DNA from: Sulfurovum sp. UBA7648
GTDB lineage: Bacteria > Campylobacterota > Campylobacteria > Campylobacterales > Sulfurovaceae
Direction of reading: 5' to 3'
NCBI GenBank assembly: GCA_002483605.1
Contig: DLIG01000015.1
Coordinates: 1,069 to 41,089 of the forward strand
DNA length: 40,021 bases
A program made the position numbers and the translations under genes. This document shows, piece by piece, positions 15,871 to 23,688 of the stretch (the stretch's first letter is position 1; every line of letters starts with the position of its first letter). Below the pieces are notes generated by a model, which did not search any database, was not told where the DNA came from, and was given only the letters and a program-made list of their open reading frames with translations.

Positions 15871-18005
15871 ATGCTGCCTCCCACAAACAATAGTGTAATA
15901 TGATATGTCATAAAGCTAAGTATCCAAGCTGTTGTGGTAGTAAATATAAAGAGATACACTAAATATTTCCATCCTCCCGCTTCTTTTGCAAATACCATCG
16001 AAGCTGCCAAGCATGGCAGATATATCATTACAAACACTATGAATGACACAGCAGATGCAAATGGGATATTTTTTTTGATCTGTTCGATAAGTCCTTCGTT
16101 TGCTTCATCTACTTCATCGCCAAGAGAGTATAAGATACCAAGCGTAGATACCACAACCTCTTTGGCAGCTAGTCCTGTGCCAAGCGCTACGCTCATTTTC
16201 CAGTCAAAACCAAGCGGTTCAAATACCGGGGCTATAGCAGTGCCTGCCATACCAAGATAACTATTTTTTAACATCTCTTGTTGATGTAGGTTTTGTAATG
16301 CTATTTTGGCTTCCTCGCTGGTTTGTTGTTCAAGTTTGGCAGCAAATAGCTGTTCTTTGGCTTCATTTTTAGGATAACTGCTTGCAAACCAAATAAGCAT
16401 AGAAGCTAGCAGTATGAACGTACCGGCCTTTTTGACATAGCTTTTTGCCTGAGAATAGACCGTGTGCCAAACAAGTTTAAATGACGGCATACGATATTTT
16501 GGCATTTCCATGACAAACGGCTCATCATCTCCTTTGAAAACAAATACTTTGAGAACTTTTGCCGCCAAAAGCCCTAGAAGTGCACCTGCTATATATATGG
16601 CAAAAAGCATAGTACCGGCATTCTCTTTGGCAAAAAATGCACCGATAAAAAGTACATATATAGGCAATCTTGCCCCACAGCTCATAAATCCTATGATAAA
16701 AAGCGTGATAAGCCTGTCTTTTTCATTTTTGAGCGTTCTAGCTGCCATATAAGCAGGTACCGAGCACCCAAAACCTGTTACAAGCGGGATAAAGCTTTTG
16801 CCGTGAAGACCGAATTTGTGAAAAAATCCATCAAGCAAAAAAGCTACTCTGCTCATATAACCGGTAGTTTCAAGCAGCGCGATACCCAAAAAAAGTATCA
16901 ATATATTTGGCAAGAACATAATTACCGCACCAACACCGGAAATGATACCGTCTCCTATGAGTGAGCCTAATTCTCCGTCACCCAATATTGATTTTGCCGA
17001 ATCGCTAAGTGCCACAAATACAGCATCAATTGCATCCATCGGTACAGCGCCAAGAGTAAATGTCAACTGAAACAATACCCACATAAAAAATAAAAAGATA
17101 GGTATGCCTAAATAGGGGCTAATAAGAAGATTGTCGATCTTTTGTGTCATACTTTTTGCCCTCATGCCTTCTATTGACATGACTTCCATTTTGGCGCCCT
17201 TAGCAAATGCAAAATGCTCATCTGTAAAAATTTGCTCTAGATCTTTTGTATCATAATGTATATAGATATGATTTAACCCCTCTCTTAATACAGGCAAGAG
17301 TTCTATCCAGATAGGATCTTGGTTTATGGCACTGTATACTGCATTATCCTCTTGGAGAAGCTTAATTGCTAGCCAGCGATAAGATGGCACAAAGTGCGGT
17401 AAATGATAATTTTTGGCTTTGAAAAAATCTACTATATTGTCAATCTCTTCTTCTATCGCATCACTATAAACTACTTTGGCATCATTGTATGGCTTATTGT
17501 ATGTATCTATAATTGTTTTTTTGAGTTCATCAATGCCTGTTTTGTTGGTAGAACTTGTCTTGATGCATGGAACGCCAAGAATTGAGCTCAGCCTTTTTTC
17601 GTCTATTTTGATCCCTTCTTTATCGGCTTCGTCAATCATATTTAGAGCTACTATCACTTTTTTACCCATTTCTAGCAATTGGGTAGTAAATACCAAATTT
17701 CTTTGTAAATTGGTAGCATCGACAACGTTGACAATGACATCATACTCATCACTTTGCAAAAAGCTTTTTGTTACTTTTTCTTCTATAGTATATTCGGTCA
17801 ATGAATATGCTCCAGGCAGATCGATGATATGCACTTCATGGCTTTGACACGATATATCATCACAAATGGTGAAAATAACCTCTGTTTTATCAACGGTGAC
17901 ACCGGAAAAATTACCCACTTTTAGTTTAGCATCAGAAATAGCATTGATCAGTGAACTTTTACCAACGTTCGGCTGACCGGCTAATGCCACCACGATTTTT
18001 TCCAT
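15867..18005 (-). CDS. feoB: Ferrous iron transporter FeoB
   Basis: 712 aa. The cytoplasmic N-terminal GTPase shows G1 GQPNVGKSS (10-18), a G2 region around GNFSGVTVDKT, G3 DLPG (62-65) and G4 NMID (122-125). The helical GDI-like domain follows. The membrane part from about residue 290 has many hydrophobic helices, with the two Gate motifs GFGCSVPAYMAAR and LPCLAASMVFAKE. It imports Fe2+ across the inner membrane, gated by nucleotide binding. AAGGGG is about 8 nt from the ATG. Two Fur-box-like palindromes lie just upstream, so iron repression is expected. Confidence 0.97.
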   Translation of the reverse strand: MEKIVVALAGQPNVGKSSLINAISDAKLKVGNFSGVTVDKTEVIFTICDDISCQSHEVHIIDLPGAYSLTEYTIEEKVTKSFLQSDEYDVIVNVVDATNLQRNLVFTTQLLEMGKKVIVALNMIDEADKEGIKIDEKRLSSILGVPCIKTSSTNKTGIDELKKTIIDTYNKPYNDAKVVYSDAIEEEIDNIVDFFKAKNYHLPHFVPSYRWLAIKLLQEDNAVYSAINQDPIWIELLPVLREGLNHIYIHYDTKDLEQIFTDEHFAFAKGAKMEVMSIEGMRAKSMTQKIDNLLISPYLGIPIFLFFMWVLFQLTFTLGAVPMDAIDAVFVALSDSAKSILGDGELGSLIGDGIISGVGAVIMFLPNILILFLGIALLETTGYMSRVAFLLDGFFHKFGLHGKSFIPLVTGFGCSVPAYMAARTLKNEKDRLITLFIIGFMSCGARLPIYVLFIGAFFAKENAGTMLFAIYIAGALLGLLAAKVLKVFVFKGDDEPFVMEMPKYRMPSFKLVWHTVYSQAKSYVKKAGTFILLASMLIWFASSYPKNEAKEQLFAAKLEQQTSEEAKIALQNLHQQEMLKNSYLGMAGTAIAPVFEPLGFDWKMSVALGTGLAAKEVVVSTLGILYSLGDEVDEANEGLIEQIKKNIPFASAVSFIVFVMIYLPCLAASMVFAKEAGGWKYLVYLFIFTTTTAWILSFMTYHITLLFVGGSI

Positions 18006-18030
18006 ATAACAACCCCTTTTCTTACTATTT

Positions 18031-18045
18031 TGATAATAGTTATCG
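18031..18045 (-). promoter_or_regulatory. Fur-box-like operator, proximal, upstream of feoB
   Basis: Contains the perfect palindrome gataatagttatc (18032-18044) and fits the 7-1-7 Fur pattern TGATAAT-N-ATTATCA with two mismatches. It is centred about 33 nt upstream of the feoB start codon. Confidence 0.6.
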
Positions 18046-18081
18046 AATAATAGCTGTTTTATTCTTAAAAGGCTCTTAACT

Positions 18082-18096
18082 TGATAATGATTATTA
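18082..18096 (-). promoter_or_regulatory. Fur-box-like operator, distal, upstream of feoB
   Basis: TGATAAT-G-ATTATTA matches the 7-1-7 Fur consensus with one mismatch. It is about 50 nt further upstream than the first palindrome and also lies just beyond the 3' end of the neighbouring regulator gene. Confidence 0.68.
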
Positions 18097-18107
18097 AAGT
18101 TATATTA

Positions 18108-18758
18108 TCAATCTTCCAGTGCTTCTTCTATCATTTCTTTGGAACTATTGTGCAAATTTACCCTGATCTTGTCGTCAATAAGTGATACTCTAGTATCTCC
18201 GCCAAGATAGAGCGTATGAAGATATTGTCTGACTTTGTCGCTATGTTTTTTGTCAATATTAAATTTCTTTAAAAATTTTTTGACACTGATCCATTTTGGT
18301 TTTTTATGACTCTCTTCGTGATCGTTGTTTAATATAATTGTTGCTTGTTCATGGTGTTCAAGCTGATGAGAATAGATTCTTTTCATCTCACCAAAAGCCT
18401 CTTTTAAAAGATCTATTTCGCTACGAAATACCGAAGATAGTTCTTGATTGCTCTCCTTTAAATCGTGTATTCGATTTTTGAGAGTATCTATGGTTTCATT
18501 TTTGGCATCTATAATAGTTTGAAATTCGTTCGAGAGTGGTTGTGATTGTTTGGAAGCAGATGATAATTTTGATATTGATTGATTGTCAGATGATATGGCC
18601 GCCTTTGTTTTTAATTTGCTGTCATCATCTACCACAATAAATAGTTGTTCGCCTATCTCTTTAGAAGCGAGAGACCCTCGTTTAATTTTTGCATAAACAG
18701 CTTGCCTTGAGATGCCGGTCTCTTTGGCATAATCTGCCGGCTTAACTAATCTTGACAT
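18108..18758 (-). CDS. Helix-turn-helix / coiled-coil protein, possibly a DNA-binding regulator
   Basis: 216 aa from the ATG at 18758. The in-frame ATG at 18764 is too close to the GGAGAAG ribosome-binding site. The first ~40 residues (VKPADYAKETGISRQAVYAKIKRG) form a MerR/excisionase-like helix-turn-helix with a wing. A polar Ser/Lys linker follows, then a coiled coil (about 80-140: IIDAKNETIDTLKNRIHDLK...). A charged C-terminal domain (WISVKKFLKKF...RVSLIDDKIRVNL) may be a second winged segment. The layout recalls small epsilonproteobacterial HTH-coiled-coil proteins (for example DUF3972), but I do not recognise the family firmly. Monocistronic, upstream of feoB. Function is unknown. Confidence 0.7.
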   Translation of the reverse strand: MSRLVKPADYAKETGISRQAVYAKIKRGSLASKEIGEQLFIVVDDDSKLKTKAAISSDNQSISKLSSASKQSQPLSNEFQTIIDAKNETIDTLKNRIHDLKESNQELSSVFRSEIDLLKEAFGEMKRIYSHQLEHHEQATIILNNDHEESHKKPKWISVKKFLKKFNIDKKHSDKVRQYLHTLYLGGDTRVSLIDDKIRVNLHNSSKEMIEEALED

Positions 18759-18875
18759 TATCATCTTCTCCTTGCACTAGAGTATTGTGTCAATGATACC
18801 ATAAATTTTATTAATAGATTGACAATCAAATTATTACATATATTTTTCTATAGTGGTATGCTAAAGCAGAACATA

Positions 18876-19223
18876 TTATTCTTGTTCTGATTTTGCATGT
18901 TTTATGCAATATCTTGCATGAGGCATGGCTCGCAATCGCTCCAGTGAGATTTCATCACCGCTTTTTTCGCATATGCCGTAATTTCCTGTTTTGATCTTTG
19001 TTAATGCATGGATAACTTCGTCTAATTCATGTTGTTGTTGTTTTAGAATTGCTGCATGGTGCATGTTGTCACTTTCCAATGATGCCATATCCTCCAAGTC
19101 ATCTATCTCATCTTCACTTCCGATGGTGTCTATTTCGTCTTTTATGCGAGAAATATTTGACTCTAGCTCTTCTTTCATCTCCAATAAACGTTTTTCAAAT
19201 TCTTTATAATCGATCTTTGCCAT
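18876..19223 (-). CDS. DksA/TraR-family protein with incomplete zinc ligands
   Basis: 115 aa. The N-terminal two-thirds is a coiled coil (EFEKRLLEMKEELESNISRIKDEI...) with acidic residues DDLEDMAS near the tip, as in DksA-type proteins that enter the RNA polymerase secondary channel. The C-terminal zinc-finger-like motif reads CEKS...CIKH, so the second and fourth cysteines of C-x2-C-x17-C-x2-C are replaced by Ser and His. This resembles zinc-independent DksA2-like variants. Shorter than E. coli DksA (151 aa), like many Campylobacterota homologues. AAGGA precedes the ATG. It is probably in an operon with the small gene upstream (12 nt away). Confidence 0.87.
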   Translation of the reverse strand: MAKIDYKEFEKRLLEMKEELESNISRIKDEIDTIGSEDEIDDLEDMASLESDNMHHAAILKQQQHELDEVIHALTKIKTGNYGICEKSGDEISLERLRAMPHARYCIKHAKSEQE

Positions 19224-19235
19224 AACATTTCCTTT

Positions 19236-19481
19236 TTATTCTTGAGATTCTTCATTGACTTTTGACCATTCGCTTAAGTTTGCAGGATAATTTCCTAGTT
19301 CATTTTCCCATCTGTCCCATTCTGCATAGCCGGTGTTAAATCTAGCTACATCTTCAGCTGCAAATTCGGCGTTTTCATAGGTACCGAGTATTTCATCATC
19401 TATCCAAAGCTCATATCTTTTATGACCTGTCTGTCTTATTTCAAATGTTCCGATATCTGCATTGTAAGTATAAATATGCAT
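19236..19481 (-). CDS. Small acidic protein of unknown function
   Basis: 81 aa from the ATG at 19481, where AGGAG is 6 nt upstream; a longer frame from 19520 has no RBS. The protein opens MHIYTYNADIGTFEIR and continues with alternating short strands (YELWIDDEILGTY) and a helix (NAEFAAEDVARFNTG). It ends with a Trp/Glu-rich tail (EWDRWENELGNYPANLSEW). No signal peptide or membrane segment. It reads like a small cytoplasmic alpha/beta domain found in gammaproteobacterial and epsilonproteobacterial genomes, but I cannot name the family. It precedes the DksA-like gene by 12 nt and is probably cotranscribed with it. Confidence 0.7.
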   Translation of the reverse strand: MHIYTYNADIGTFEIRQTGHKRYELWIDDEILGTYENAEFAAEDVARFNTGYAEWDRWENELGNYPANLSEWSKVNEESQE

Positions 19482-19563
19482 CGCAATCTCCTGTGTCAAA
19501 TACTTGTTATATAATACCATAATCTAACACTTCATTGTGATTTTTTATAAAAAAATAAACAAA

Positions 19564-20412
19564 TTAATTATCAATATTCTTAAATATTTTAAATTTTTTA
19601 CGCTTATGCGTAAAAGTTTTTTTGGCTATTTTTAATGCTTTTTTTACAAGTTTTTTTTGCTCTTTTGATATATAAGACATTAATATATCCCAATTGGTTA
19701 AGTTTTTATTGTTATGCAGATATTCTGCAAATAGCGCTAGATCATGACTCTTGCCTAGTAAATATGTTAATTTATCAAGATTTTTAACTCTTTTTTTTGA
19801 ACATTTTAGTTGATTTGATAATAACTGGATTTGATACATATGATATTTTGCATATTTTCGAAAGAGATGAATATCTTCTATCTCTTTGGTCTCGAGGGCG
19901 TGATGCATGGTATCGTATGCTTTGTTATATGTTTTTAAAAATCCGGTTTTTAGATCTTTTATTGTGTATTTTTTTCTTTTTTGTTCATTTACAGTGTTCA
20001 GGCCCATCATAATTGACTGTTTGGAAATTTGAAGTTTTTTATCTATATCTGCATTCGCAACGGCATTATTTGCTATGTTTTGCTTTAGTATAGTTTGTAT
20101 TTCCATGAAATTGTCGCCAGATAACTTGCTTTTTTTGATCAGCCATCGGAAAGTATCGTACATGACTTTTGTTTCACGCTCTTGGGATAAATTCTTGGCA
20201 AGTTCTTTGTAAAATTGATTTTGGCTTTTTAGAAATTTTTTGTCATTAAAAAAAGGTTTGATGAGGTAAAGCAAAGATCTCAGTTTTTTTGACATTACTC
20301 TAATGGAGTGTATTTGCTTATCATTTGAAACAGAAGATTCATTGATTTCTTTGGATGTATATTCAAGTAATTTTTTTATCTCATCCAATGGATCAAATGT
20401 TATTGACTTCAT
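19564..20412 (-). CDS. CHAD-domain protein
   Basis: 282 aa, strongly basic and helical. The CHAD (conserved histidine alpha-helical domain) signature is present twice: IHSIRVMSKKLRSLLYLI (about residues 35-52) and IHLFRKYAKYHMYQIQLL (about 180-197). An internal duplication of four-helix units is typical. CHAD proteins bind inorganic polyphosphate through basic residues, and some associate with polyphosphate granules. It probably acts in the cytoplasm. GGAGG lies about 9 nt before the ATG. No polyphosphate kinase or CYTH-domain gene is adjacent, so the functional partner is not visible here. Confidence 0.87.
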   Translation of the reverse strand: MKSITFDPLDEIKKLLEYTSKEINESSVSNDKQIHSIRVMSKKLRSLLYLIKPFFNDKKFLKSQNQFYKELAKNLSQERETKVMYDTFRWLIKKSKLSGDNFMEIQTILKQNIANNAVANADIDKKLQISKQSIMMGLNTVNEQKRKKYTIKDLKTGFLKTYNKAYDTMHHALETKEIEDIHLFRKYAKYHMYQIQLLSNQLKCSKKRVKNLDKLTYLLGKSHDLALFAEYLHNNKNLTNWDILMSYISKEQKKLVKKALKIAKKTFTHKRKKFKIFKNIDN

Positions 20413-20640
20413 TTGGCCTTACCTCCATTTGAAAGCATTACTAAATGATACCATAAATTATATTGAAATAAATAAAATACTTATATAACTAGATATTTAA
20501 TTCGATTTTAGTGATTTTATTATAATTGGCAATATGTAGGTAAACTTGATTTGTCTAAAAAAGAAAATTTAGTCACAATTTGGGCACACTGACCATTTTC
20601 AAAGTAAAGATTGCCGTATATAGGGGGGATACTAACTAGG

Positions 20641-20726
20641 TGGCGGACAGAGGGGGATTCGAACCCCCGGTACTCTCGTACGGCCGCGTTCCAGGCGACT
20701 AGATTAAACCACTCTCCCATCTGTCC
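20641..20726 (-). tRNA. tRNA-Ser (GGA)
   Basis: The minus-strand cloverleaf has acceptor stem ggacaga/tctgtcc, G discriminator and encoded CCA (20641-20643). The anticodon stem gtcgc/gcggc encloses ctggaac, giving anticodon GGA. It has a long variable arm, as expected for tRNA-Ser. It stands alone, divergent from the SRP RNA. Confidence 0.96.
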
Positions 20727-20773
20727 ATTTATGAAGAGATGAAATTATATCTTAATATTTTTAAAGGAACTCT

Positions 20774-20804
20774 TTGATATACTTTTATCTCTTTAGGCTA
20801 TAAA
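20774..20804 (+). promoter_or_regulatory. Promoter of the SRP RNA transcript
   Basis: TTGATA (20774-20779) and TATAAA (20799-20804) with a 19-bp spacer would start transcription near 20811. An overlapping TATACT at 20778-20783 could start it near 20790. Either would transcribe most or all of the structured 5' domain as well as the SRP RNA. Confidence 0.6.
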
Positions 20805-20806
20805 TA

Positions 20807-20923
20807 GGCGTTGAGGACAAAAAGCATGAAATGCTTAGAGCGACCAGTTGCGAGAGCAGTCTGCTGAAGACCTGTATTATTGGCTTTGCCGATAATAAGC
20901 TCAATTAAATTGTCTTGAACGCC
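20807..20923 (+). ncRNA. Structured 5' RNA domain immediately upstream of the SRP RNA core (unidentified)
   Basis: A long stem closes this segment: 20807-20820 pairs with 20910-20923 at 13 of 14 positions (one G-G mismatch, one G-U). Inside are at least two further perfect hairpins, aagcat/atgctt around 20822-20836 and attattggc/gccgataat around 20876-20896, with a multibranch region between. It begins at or just after the promoter and runs without a gap into the SRP stem. It could be a processed leader, a separate small RNA such as a short 6S-like RNA, or an Alu-like extension. No known family could be assigned by eye. Confidence 0.55.
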
Positions 20924-21024
20924 TCTTTCTAGACCTGTGCAACGACACTGAGGGAAACCGAGTCAGGATGGGAACATAGCAGCTCATCTCTCTTTGTTGT
21001 GTGCCGCAGGTATCTGGGGAGAGG
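20922..21024 (+). ncRNA. ffs: Signal recognition particle RNA (4.5S type)
   Basis: The universally conserved domain IV is present. GTCAGG on one side and AGCAGC on the other surround ATG-GGAA-CAT, that is, a GGAA tetraloop (20962-20982). The flanking arms cctcttt..ctaga..cctg and cagg..tctgg..gagagg pair to form the long single hairpin typical of the small bacterial SRP RNA. It binds Ffh and targets nascent membrane proteins to the membrane. Exact ends are estimated from the stem. Confidence 0.93.
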
Positions 21025-21110
21025 TACTCCAACGATTCCCATTCGATTTAAATCCATAATTTATATGTTATAATTTTAGATATTACAAGATAGATAATAA
21101 AGAGTACATT

Positions 21111-21539
21111 ATGAATAATAAAATAAATGTAGTATGTAAAAACTGTCTTCAGACCAATGCTTTGCCTGTAAAAGAGAGTTATACAAAAGCAAATTGCGGA
21201 TCATGCAAAAAATCACTTTTGGATACAAAACCTATAGAATTAAATGGTTCAAATTTTGATCATTTCATATCCCATAATGATCTGCCCGTAGTTGTTGATT
21301 TTTGGGCTCCATGGTGCGGGCCGTGTAAAATGATGGCGCCGACTTTTGAAAAAGCTGCTGAGCGTTTTCCTCTCAAAATAATATTTGCCAAACTAAATAC
21401 TCAAAATGAAGAGATGATAGCAAGACGTTTTGGCATAAGCGGGATACCGACTATGATATTGTTTAAAAACGGCAAAGAAAATAAAAGAATCTCTGGTGCA
21501 CTTGATGAACTATCAATGATAAATTGGATAGCCCATTAA
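21111..21539 (+). CDS. trxC: Thioredoxin 2 with N-terminal zinc motif
   Basis: 142 aa. The N-terminal zinc-ribbon has two Cys pairs (C9/C12 and C29/C32), which distinguishes thioredoxin 2 from thioredoxin 1. The thioredoxin fold follows, with active site WCGPC (C69, C72), cis-proline in GIPTMILF, and FWAPWCGPCKMMAP. Cytoplasmic disulfide reductase, usually linked to oxidative-stress defence through the thiol and zinc chemistry. It stands alone between the SRP RNA and a convergent ATPase gene. Confidence 0.94.
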   Translation: MNNKINVVCKNCLQTNALPVKESYTKANCGSCKKSLLDTKPIELNGSNFDHFISHNDLPVVVDFWAPWCGPCKMMAPTFEKAAERFPLKIIFAKLNTQNEEMIARRFGISGIPTMILFKNGKENKRISGALDELSMINWIAH

Positions 21540-21572
21540 TTATATTGCATCAGATAACTAAGCTAAATATAT

Positions 21573-22637
21573 TTAGATCTCATCGGTGATACTCCATTCA
21601 TAAAACGGCAACGCCTCAAAAACAATATTTTCTATATTAAACTCATATTGATTGGCAACCGTTATTATCATAACTTTTTTGATGCCGTGCCGCTTGTAGA
21701 TCGAAAACTTTTTTTGACTCTTTGCCCACATACCTTCTTCGCTATCAAACGGTGCAGGGATGACCAGTGTGAAATCATCTGTGACATATCCATGTATGCC
21801 TAGAGTCTCAAAGTGCTTGTTTTGTTTTATGAGTGTCATAGCGATCGTAGAGTCAAATTGCATCATAAATGAATGTTTGAATGTTAGATATTTTGCTACC
21901 GCTGTATCGTATATGATCAGCTTTTTCCCGCCTTTTTTGGATATATCATCTATAAAGTATACAAGTCCCTCGTACTGAAAAGATTTGATGGCAGTATAGA
22001 GCCAGTCTTTTGAGATCTTAAATTTTTCTTTGGCAAATGAATATATTTGGTTTACACTTAAGTGTTCTGTATGATGTTCGGCAAGAATAACAAAAAGTTT
22101 AAGTTCTTGGATGTCAAACCTGCTTTGAATAAATTGTTTAAGAATGCTTTGGTGTGATTTATGAACTTTTGCCATCATGGGAAGTGCACCTGATTTTAAA
22201 AAATGGGTAAATGCATTTGTCTGAACGATGTGATTTTCAAAAGCCAAAAATTCTTCATAATCAAGCGGTAAAAGCTCCATACTATTAAAGTTCATCATAT
22301 TGCAAGGTTCTCTTGAGACTACGATTAGGTTGTCCACTTTAGGTAGTTTAATATCTTTGTTATCAAAATGATCAAGTATAAGAAGCTTTATGTCATTTTG
22401 CTTGATATATTGCTGTAATTCTTGCAAAGGATTGAAAAGCAGATTTGGGTCATCCATATCTATATATAGGATATTTTTTTTATCAAATTGTTTTATATGG
22501 TTAAGTACCAAGGCGCTTTTGCCCGTACCTCTGGCGCCGTATAAATTTATATATCCGCTTTGAGGCAACATGCATTTTCGAGGTATAAAATTGTCATTTA
22601 CCGGTGTATTGTCTTGTAAATATTCTAGTAATTCCAT
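21573..22637 (-). CDS. Orphan P-loop (AAA/STAND-like) ATP-binding protein
   Basis: 354 aa. The P-loop GARGTGKS is at residues 34-41. A Walker-B-like segment is LLILDHFDN (about residues 85-93). The plan follows the archaeal-type ATPases found in many bacteria: N-terminal nucleotide-binding domain, a middle helical or winged-helix region (about 170-230) and a C-terminal PD-(D/E)xK-like part (DFTLVIPAP...VMIITVAN). No membrane segment. It is convergent with trxC, and the S10 operon starts divergently upstream. Its target (DNA, protein or regulation) is unknown. GGAAGA precedes the ATG. Confidence 0.75.
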   Translation of the reverse strand: MELLEYLQDNTPVNDNFIPRKCMLPQSGYINLYGARGTGKSALVLNHIKQFDKKNILYIDMDDPNLLFNPLQELQQYIKQNDIKLLILDHFDNKDIKLPKVDNLIVVSREPCNMMNFNSMELLPLDYEEFLAFENHIVQTNAFTHFLKSGALPMMAKVHKSHQSILKQFIQSRFDIQELKLFVILAEHHTEHLSVNQIYSFAKEKFKISKDWLYTAIKSFQYEGLVYFIDDISKKGGKKLIIYDTAVAKYLTFKHSFMMQFDSTIAMTLIKQNKHFETLGIHGYVTDDFTLVIPAPFDSEEGMWAKSQKKFSIYKRHGIKKVMIITVANQYEFNIENIVFEALPFYEWSITDEI

Positions 22638-22700
22638 CTAATTCTTCCTTTTTATAAGGAAATGTTTTTTGGAATTGTATCATTTTTTGCTTGTAAAGTC

Positions 22701-22729
22701 TTGAGATTTTCAGATATTTTGGATATAAT
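22701..22729 (+). promoter_or_regulatory. Promoter of the S10 ribosomal operon
   Basis: TTGAGA (22701-22706) and TATAAT (22724-22729) with a 17-bp spacer. Transcription should start near 22736, giving a leader of about 49 nt that contains a small hairpin (gtcggc at 22746-22751 with gctgac at 22756-22761). Confidence 0.8.
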
Positions 22730-22784
22730 CTGCGTTCCAAATTATGTCGGCAATAGCTGACGAGTTCTTTATAAGGGTAAACAA

Positions 22785-23096
22785 ATGGAAAGAATAAGAC
22801 TTAAACTTAAAGCTTATGACCATCGTGTACTTGATAGATCAGTAGCATCTATCATAGACGCTGTCAAGCGAACTGGTGCGGAGATTAGAGGGCCGATTCC
22901 TATGCCAACTAACCTAAAACGCTATACTGTTTTGAGATCACCTCATGTTAACAAAGACAGTCGTGAACAATTCGAGATCAGAATTCACGCAAGAATGATC
23001 GATATCGTTTCTGCTACAGGGGACACTATAGATTCACTTATGAAACTAGACCTTGCTCCTGAGATCGAAGTAGAAATAAGATCAATGGACAAATAA
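22785..23096 (+). CDS. rpsJ: Ribosomal protein S10
   Basis: 103 aa, the normal length for S10. RIRLKLKAYDHRVLD at the start and the loop RSPHVNKDSREQFEIR are diagnostic. It is a head-region 30S protein that also acts with NusB in rRNA antitermination. It is the first gene of the operon, 10 nt ahead of rplC, with AAGGG before the ATG. Confidence 0.98.
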   Translation: MERIRLKLKAYDHRVLDRSVASIIDAVKRTGAEIRGPIPMPTNLKRYTVLRSPHVNKDSREQFEIRIHARMIDIVSATGDTIDSLMKLDLAPEIEVEIRSMDK

Positions 23097-23106
23097 GGAG
23101 TAGAGA

Positions 23107-23688
23107 ATGGAATTTATCGTAGAAAAAATCGGTATGAGCCGAACAATTAATGTTGACAGTATTCCAGTCACTCTTCTTAAGGTGATTGATACAAAAGTAT
23201 GTGAAGTAAGAGAAGACGGTAAAGCACTAGTAGCTTACAATAGCAGCAAAAAGCTAAACAAAAGCATTGAAGGCCAACAAGCTAAATACGGCATCACAAA
23301 AGAGTTCAATAAGTTTATGACTATTGAAGTAGCTGAAGGCGTACAAGCAGGAGATCTTGATGCTAGCGTTTTGGCAAATGCAGCTGTAGTAAAAACTTCA
23401 CTTGATAGCAAAGGTAAAGGTTTCCAAGGTGTTATTAAAAGACACGGTTTCTCTGGTGGTCCAGGTGCTCACGGTTCTAGATTTCATAGAGCTCCAGGTT
23501 CAATCGGTAACTGTGAATGGCCGGGTCGTGTTAAACCGGGTCAAAAAATGCCAGGTCAACACGGTAATACAAAAACAACAGTTAAAAATGATGTAATATC
23601 TTTTGATGCTGAAAATGGTATCTTAGTTCTAAAAGGTTCAATTCCTGGACACAATGGAGCTAGAGGATTGGTAAGGATTGTAAAATGA
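23107..23688 (+). CDS. rplC: Ribosomal protein L3
   Basis: 193 aa, shorter than E. coli L3 (209 aa) as in other Campylobacterota. The central loop KRHGFSGGPGAHGSRFHRA reaches the peptidyl-transferase centre, and the segment GQKMPGQHGN holds the site methylated by PrmB in enterics. One of the first proteins to bind 23S rRNA. It overlaps rplD by ATGA. Confidence 0.98.
   Translation: MEFIVEKIGMSRTINVDSIPVTLLKVIDTKVCEVREDGKALVAYNSSKKLNKSIEGQQAKYGITKEFNKFMTIEVAEGVQAGDLDASVLANAAVVKTSLDSKGKGFQGVIKRHGFSGGPGAHGSRFHRAPGSIGNCEWPGRVKPGQKMPGQHGNTKTTVKNDVISFDAENGILVLKGSIPGHNGARGLVRIVK

Noticed and set aside
20520..20720. Minus-strand open frame over tRNA-Ser(GGA).
   Set aside because: It is the tRNA sequence read as protein.
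21563..21576. Palindrome ctaaat/atttag between trxC and the ATPase gene as a terminator.
   Set aside because: Six A/T-rich pairs only, no U-tract, and it overlaps the end of the ATPase gene.
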